A stretch of 64,000 nucleotides of DNA from Chlorocebus sabaeus (Eukaryota; Chordata; Mammalia; Primates; Cercopithecidae): assembly GCF_047675955.1 (NCBI RefSeq), contig NC_132919.1:70261316-70325315 (forward strand). Direction: 5' to 3'. This document shows, piece after piece, positions 57,826 to 64,000 of this stretch. Position 1 is the stretch's first letter. Each line of letters starts with the position of its first letter. Below the pieces are notes generated by a model that was not told where the DNA came from, ran no database searches, and saw only the letters and a list, made by a program, of their open reading frames with translations. The position numbers and the translations under genes are program-made.

Positions 57826-60800
57826 ATGACCTCCTCCTACAGCAGCTCCTCATGCCCTCTGGTTTGCACCATGGCTCCTGGAGCAAGAAATGTCTCTGTC
57901 TCTCCCATCGACGTTGGGTGCCAGCCTGGGGCAGAGGCCAACGTTGCCCCCATGTGCCTTTTGGCCAACGTGGCACATGCCAACCGAGTCCGCGTGGGAT
58001 CGACTCCCTTGGGCCGCCCCAGCCTCTGTCTGCCCCCCACCTGCCACAATGCTTGTCCCTTGCCAGGGACCTGTCACATTCCCGGCAACATTGGAATCTG
58101 TGGGGCCTATGGTGAAAACACCCTGAATGGCCATGAGAAGGAGACCATGCAGTTCCTGAACGACCGCCTGGCCAACTACCTGGAGAAGGTGCGCCAGCTG
58201 GAGCGGGAGAACGCGGAGCTGGAGGCCACACTCCTCGAGAGGAGCAAGTGCCACGAGTCCACTGTGTGCCCGGACTACCAGTCCTACTTCCGCACCATCG
58301 AGGAGCTCCAGCAGAAGGTGAGGTGTGGGATCGCTTGGGTGTGCTGGGTCTGAGAAGGCAGAAGCCTTTGCAGGAGGAATCCACATAAGGTCCAGAGAGC
58401 TTTGGGTTCTTGGTTTCTCTTGGGCATGAGTGTAGACACCACACATGGAGTGGGAGCTTAGAGTATGATGCTTTGTGTGTGAACCGTCTTTCCGTTTTCC
58501 TCAGATCCTGTGCAGCAAGGCCGAGAATGCCAGGCTGATTGTACAAATTGACAATGCCAAGCTGGCTGCTGATGACTTTAGGATCAAGTAAGTCAGGCCG
58601 AGGAGGGCCAATGTGACTTCTCTCCTACTGTATTTCCAAGGGCCTGCCCCATTACTCAGCCTATATTATAGGTGCTCAAAAACAGTTTTTGACTAGAAGA
58701 ATATTTCTCTCCAAACCTTAAATTAGCCTATTGCTAGAAATGGTCATTATATAGGAGGAAAGAGAATATAAGCATTAAAAGAAAAAGAAGGGCTATAGTC
58801 TAGATTGGTTAGAACCTATGTCATTTTCTCCCACATCTAGAAGATAAGAGGATTTTACTTTTCAATCAGAAGTAAAATTGAGTCGTCACAAAAATAAACT
58901 GTCAATGCATAGGTTGTTGCTAGACTCACTGACTCTTGGCCAAATCCATCAGCTGGAGGAATTGTCATTGAAGCTCCTTGGTAGCAAGAGTTGGGCTTGA
59001 ATGAATGGGAAAAGCAGGAAAACAATGAGAAATAACGAACCAAATAGGAAAAGCAGCAAACTGAAGGTCCAGAGTCTTATTTTTAGCCATTCTTTTTTCC
59101 TGGCCAAATGACTCCCATTATGGCAGAATAAAGGCTGCATTTGAAGTCAGAACACTTAGGATGAGTCTGTGCATTTACTACTAACCGGGCATAGAATTCT
59201 GAAAAACTCATGTTTTGCTTCTGAGCCTCAGTCTTCCATGTAGTCAACAGGCATAATGTCCTGACTACAAACTCTGTAGCTACAGGGTTGAGCATAGTGT
59301 ATATTGCCCACGTGAACAAATGAGGATCCAAGGTGGTGTGGGAGGTAGGAAGGCAGGGCAGCCAAGGGGGGCTCTTGGGGCATTCTTGTTGACCCTGTAC
59401 CTCCCGTAACGGAAGGCTGGAGAGTGAGCGCTCCCTACGCCAGCTGGTAGAGGCGGACCAGTGTGGGACGCAGAAGCTCCTGGATGACGCGACCCTGGCC
59501 AAGGCTGACCTGGAGGCCCAGCAGGAGTCCCTGAAGGAGGAGCAGCTGTCCCTCAAGAGCAACCATGAGCAGGTGTGGCCCTGGCCGCTCAGACACCCGG
59601 GGAAGGCGCTGGGCAGACAGGGGAGCTCCTTGGCCCCGGGGCTCTCAGAGCATTGTCTGGGCTCAGCTGGCATCAGGATGCAGGACTGAGGGGGGTCTGA
59701 GGGTCCAGAGGGCCTCTGTGGAAAGTGCAGACTTGCCTTGGGCATGAGGAAGGTATCCAGGTGGGCTCTACCCACTGCACTCTCAGCAAGACTTTCCCAT
59801 TTGCTTGTGTGTGGGACTCCCCTCCTACTGTTTGCAGGGGTGGGGTCCTGGTGCTGTCTGCTCCATCAAAGGCCCTCTCCTCATGCAGGCTGTCTGTCTC
59901 TTCCTCCTTTCTGCAGGAAGTAAAGATTCTGAGGAGTCAGCTGGGGGAGAAGCTCCGGATCGAGCTGGACATTGAGCCCACCATTGACCTGAACAGGGTG
60001 CTGGGGGAGATGCGGGCTCAGTATGAGGCCATGCTGGAGACCAACCGCCAGGATTTAGAACAGTGGTTCCAAGCCCAGGTGAACGGAGGAGGTACAGAAG
60101 CAGGGGGTACCTGGCCTCCATCTGGGCAGGGAGGTGACTATGTCTCTCTGTGCTCTAGTCTGAAGGCATCAGCCTGCAGGCCATGTCCTGCTCCGAGGAG
60201 CTGCAGTGCTGCCAGTCGGAGATCCTGGAGCTGAGATGCACAGTGAATGCCCTGGAGGTGGAGCGCCAAGCCCAGCACACCTTGGTATGTGTCCTTCACC
60301 CTCACTGCACTGCAAATGCCCCGTGCCATGGCCTAGTAGCCTTTTATTTTGGAGGTCTCACCACCCAGGTTTCTCCCACCTGTTATCACCATCAAAATTT
60401 GGGGCATGTAGCAGTTTCCCTGGGGGCCTTGCACATTTTATCCCCTTATTTCCCACTACAGAAGGACTGTCTGCAGAACTCCCTGTGTGAAGCTGAGGAC
60501 CGCTTCGGCACGGAGCTGGCCCAGATGCAGAGCCTCATCAGCAACATGGAGGAGCAGCTGTCCGAGATCCGGGCTGACCTGGAGCGGCAGAACCAGGAGT
60601 ACCAGGTGCTGCTGGACGTGAAGGCCCGGCTAGAGAATGAGATTGCCACGTACCGGAACCTTCTGGAGAGCGAGGACTGCAAGTACGTGTAATCTGGGCA
60701 ATTCCTAAACCACACACATGACTGTCAGGCAATTCCTTAGAGGTGATGGAAGTGCTTGCAGAAGATACCATCTTAATAAACAAGCCTTCCTGTGCTTTCC

Positions 60801-61173
60801 TGCTCAGTGACTCATTAACCTCTCCTGGTCTGTGCAGACTGGATTATTGAGAAAATGTTCTCTAAATGGTAGCCAGATCCCTAAACCAAGTCTTCCCTAA
60901 GGACTCCTGGATGTGGAAAGACACAGATGAAAGAACTGTTGGTATAGATTCTCTGGTCTGTGTGCCTTGTTGGTGGCAGGCCCAGCCTTCACCTGGTCTT
61001 ACCCTTGTCCATCAATCACTGAAACATCTTTTTAATGTAACTCTTCTTCTTTCTCTCCCTGCAGACTCCCCTGCAATCCCTGCTCCACGCCTGCCTCCTG
61101 TACTTCTTGTCCAAGCTGTGGCCCTGTCACCGGTGGGTCTGCCTCTGGCCATGGAGCCAGCATGGGGAGATGA
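57826..61173 (+). CDS. KRT37: Type I hair keratin K37 (Ha7), complete
   Basis: Seven exons: 57826-58317, 58505-58587, 59416-59572, 59917-60078, 60159-60284, 60462-60682 and 61065-61173. They encode 449 residues, the known K37 length. Head and rod are as in KRT38 (rod about 104-414). The tail is short, less Cys-rich, and ends GSASGHGASMGR, which is specific to K37. Known biology: K37 is the vellus-hair and medulla type I keratin and an androgen target. Exon 3 uses a purine-rich acceptor (gtaacggaag/G), and exon 6 a GTACGT donor. The N-terminus MTSSYSSSSCPL is the same as in KRT38 here, unlike human K37 as remembered. It differs from KRT38 before the tail only at residues 38 (A) and 410 (S). 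Tail and 3' UTR set the identity; the body has been homogenised. Confidence 0.94.
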
Positions 61174-61493
61174 TTCTGAAGGCCCGAAGTTCCTGTGCAG
61201 GAGGTTGAGGCTGGTTGTACTGGGGTCAGGAGTGCCTTCACCTTGCTCAGTCTTCCTTCCAGAAAGACCAGACTCACTGAGGCATTTTCCCTAAATCAAC
61301 GGGTAGCAGACACTTCCAAGGAGTGTCTCCCTGCCTATGCCTCTAAGCTGTATTTTTTGTTGTTGCTGAAATGTTGTAATTATCTTCCATGAAAGTGATT
61401 CTTTTTCCCAGTGTCTCTTCTTGGTCCTTTCGGTTCTATTCCAGTGTTTCAGAATCTCCTAAAATGTCACTGGGTTCCCTGCATTAAATGGTC

Positions 61494-61499
61494 AATAAA
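61494..61499 (+). promoter_or_regulatory. KRT37: KRT37 polyadenylation signal AATAAA
   Basis: A canonical AATAAA lies 321 bases after the stop, followed by a GT-rich gtgttgtccccctggtgttg downstream element. Confidence 0.85.
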
Positions 61500-63779
61500 C
61501 CTCTTTCCTGCACCAAGTGTTGTCCCCCTGGTGTTGGTTGTATGTGAAGTGTCAGAGAGTCCTGGTCGTCAGGTCCTGTGTCCTCACTGGCCCTGACATC
61601 TTGCTTCCAGGAGCTCCCTGCGGTGCTCTGGGGCCTCTGGATGAAGGTCCTTTCCTGACATTGGATGTGTATTCACCTTGCCCAGGGATCCCTACAGACT
61701 GGTGGAAGGAAGTGATGCTAGTTGCCAAGTTTGAATTCTTTCAAAACAACTCAGAGCTAACATGTCCCTACCATGATTTTGGCATCTTCAGCCTCTTGGT
61801 ATTTTGTCCAAGAGCAAAATCACATCACTTAGTGTTCTAATCTTGTCAAAGGAAGGTCGTGTTGAGAATTGCCTGGGCCAAGTTGCCAAGTTTTTCCTCT
61901 CACTCCAGTTGGCCCCTTTCACGGAGCCATGGAGTTCCCGCCCACTCTCCCAAATGTAGAGGCCCAGACTGGGCACTGGAGACTGGGGTCTTGGTCCTGG
62001 GTCACTTCCAGGCTGTAGTTTTCTCTAGAGAGACGCTGCCACTGATGTGTCTGCTGTCTATTCTGCTGCTGTCTTGGAGGTGCTGGCGGTGAGGGCTGCT
62101 GCTGCCATTAGAGCACTCCAAGTCCCTGCCTGCCTCTCGGATGTGGCTCTGGCACAGGCCAAGGTGGTTCACAGCCAGACGCGGTTATGAACAGGTGGAG
62201 GAGCAGCCCGGAGAGGCTGCTGCCTCCCACGCCATGCTAGTCAGTTTACGGCAAGCACCAAGTATGTCCAGAAGAATGAAACTCTTGTGTCTCAGGTCAT
62301 CCATGTGCCCTGGTGCAAAGAGCAATGAAAAACTGGTCCTTCTTCGTGGTAGCATAGTGTGGTGGAGGTGGATCTTCTCTAGGGTCAGGGAAACTTGGAT
62401 TCAAATCCCACCTTCATGACTCTGAAGTGAGATTTGAACTCACTTTGCTGAGTGAAGTCGGCCAGGTCGCTGCACTCTCTTGAGACCTATTCCTCGTTTG
62501 TGGAAGTAGGATAGTTGTATTTACCGCTCATTGTGGTTGACGGGTAATGCATCTAATGTTCCTGGCATCTAGAAGGTGTTCAGTGGATGTTGGTTTATTG
62601 AGGCTCCCTGGGAACCAGCAGGTACAGTCTCTTCCTCCCAGAGAGAAAAAGGAGCTGAAGAGATAGTAGCAGAACCCACTCTCAGCATCGGGGCCCTAGA
62701 TTTCTATGTTGGTGGCTGGGAAGTTTGGTCATACTCCTTGTTCATGTATATGTGGTAATAAAAGTCACCTTCTGTAGTCGTGAGGCCTGTTTCTCACTCC
62801 AAGTAGCCTAACTGAATCCAAAAAAGCATTCACTGGGCTGTCAGAGGACAAGACTGTTTGGTGGGCTCTTGTGGGCTCTTCTAACGAGGAACCCACAAGA
62901 GTCATGTTTTAAGAAACGGCTGTGACCCTCCCTGACCCTCAGTGTGATGGGGTTGTGGAGATCCGGCCTGTCCCCACCTTTCTTGGCCAGGTCACACCCT
63001 TGACAAGCTCTACCTGTTAGGTACCATGGCTAGGTGTGGCAGGAGGTGCCACTCAGGTACACAGAAAATGAAGGTTAGAGGCTGGCAGGTGGGTTACCAG
63101 CCCGGTCAGGACACCTGGACCCTGGGGGTTTTACTCACATTCATTATCCTAGCCTGAGAGCTCAGGGCTCCCTCTGGTACCAAATCCCAGACATCTCTTC
63201 TTGCAAGTGATTCTCCCGACTGGACATTCTATGCCTCTCTGCCTCACGTACTCTCACCAACTGGATGGATATAGCCCTGAATGTGGCCCAATAGGCTTTG
63301 CTTTGGCCACAATAATTGCAACCAGGTGTCTCTTATTTTCCTTCCCCTGAGGCTTCTGCTTCCTTGGTTGGGGGCCACATCTGGTTCTGAGCCACCTAGT
63401 GCTGAGCCCGTCTATCTTCAGTTCACCAATCCTGCACTGCCTGGGGGCTGACTAGGGGCTGATGTGTGATATTTCTTCCCAGCCTTCGCATGGTTAACAC
63501 CAATTGGGGCTCATGAGGCCCATGCACTTATGTATTGTTTGACACCAAATGCCATTTCTCACAAATTCCAGCAAAGTGGAAAGGAGAAAGGGTGAACAGC
63601 TGCAGGCCACTGGGGTGGACACTGCAGTCACCGAGAGAGCTCTGGGGAAGGGCACATTCCTGCCCCCACCACTGTCTACACTGGGAAGCCAAGAAGATCA
63701 AAGTGAATTTCTGGACTTTCCTGAACAGGAACATTTTTTATTTGTATAGTTTTTTTTGTAGACGATGATATGTGATACC
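61500..63779. other. Intergenic region downstream of KRT37
   Basis: No keratin exon, RNA gene or clear repeat apart from MIR-like pieces around 62340-62580 is recognised. Open frames are short and lack family features. Confidence 0.6.
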
Positions 63780-64000
63780 AGTTAGGTCTCTGAGCCCAAG
63801 CCAAGCCATTGCATCCCCTGTGACTTGCACATATAAGCCCAGGTGGCCTGAAGTAACTGAAGAATCACAAAAGAAGTGCAAATGCCCTGCCTTGCCTTAA
63901 CCAATGACATGCCACCACAAAAGAAGTGAAAATGGCCGGTCCTTGCTTTAACTGATGATATTATCTTGTGAAATTCCTTTTCCTGGCTCATCCTGGCTCA
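63780..64000 (+). mobile_element. HERV-H-type LTR (LTR7 family), cut by the window end
   Basis: The sequence from about 63780 carries the LTR7 hallmarks ctctgagcccaagccaagcc, gtgacttgcacatataagcc, two copies of accacaaaagaagtg-like units, and ttttcctggctcatcctggc. It is in sense orientation. Only the first 220 or so bases of the LTR are inside the window, so it cannot be told whether it is solo or attached to a provirus. Confidence 0.88.

Noticed and set aside
57776..58546. Minus-strand open frame of 256 codons
   Set aside because: It is antisense to KRT37 exons 1-2 and continues through introns without splice logic. The KRT38 copy lacks an equally long counterpart, so it is a shadow of GC-rich keratin coding sequence.
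59083..59775. Minus-strand open frame of 230 codons
   Set aside because: It is antisense to KRT37 intron 2, exon 3 and intron 3, with no family resemblance. The matching KRT38 stretch is open only for about half the length.
41430..60704. KRT38 and KRT37 as a very recent whole-gene duplication
   Set aside because: Intron 2, intron 6, exon 7 and the far flanks are too diverged. Only interior blocks are near-identical, so conversion on an old duplication is preferred.

Overview
This is mammalian, and specifically primate, genomic DNA. It has spliced genes with GT-AG introns, more than ten Alu elements of J, S and Y type, primate L1 fragments, a Tigger1 element and a HERV-H-type LTR. Every functional gene recognised is a type I (acidic) hair keratin on the + strand. 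Gene order and tails match the hair-keratin part of human 17q21.2, read in the direction of transcription: KRT36, KRT35, KRT32, a keratin pseudogene, KRT38, KRT37. Several residues differ from the human proteins as I remember them, so a non-human catarrhine is the likelier source; this was not tested by alignment.

Layout. 1-3225: KRT36, entered in intron 1, with exons 2-7 and polyA signal. 3226-8410: intergenic, two AluY. 8414-13006: KRT35, complete, seven exons, with a GA-rich minisatellite in intron 3 that begins at the exon 3 splice donor. 13007-21440: intergenic, with Tigger1, MER20, L1 and a U2 snRNA pseudogene. 21441-29483: KRT32, complete. 29484-33420: intergenic. 33560-34025: exon-1 relic of a KRT37/38-type gene (probably KRT43P). 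34026-41480: flank of KRT38. 41492-45459: KRT38, complete. 45460-57600: flank of KRT37, collinear with the KRT38 flank but loaded with Alu and L1 insertions. 57610-61499: KRT37, complete. 61500-64000: no gene seen; an LTR7-type LTR runs off the end.

All five genes share one exon plan. Exons 2-6 are 83, 157, 162, 126 and 221 nt in each, exon 1 holds head plus coil 1A, and exon 7 holds the tail. The products pair with type II hair keratins to build trichocyte intermediate filaments. The TATA boxes and a recurring TTAATGAG motif upstream of the four visible promoters fit shared homeodomain control.

The most notable feature is KRT38/KRT37. Promoter to exon 2, and exons 3 to 6 with introns 4-5, are nearly identical between the two genes (about 13 nucleotide and two amino-acid differences in roughly 1,240 coding bases). 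Intron 2, intron 6, exon 7 and the far flanks are clearly diverged. This is the pattern expected of mosaic gene conversion on an older tandem duplication.
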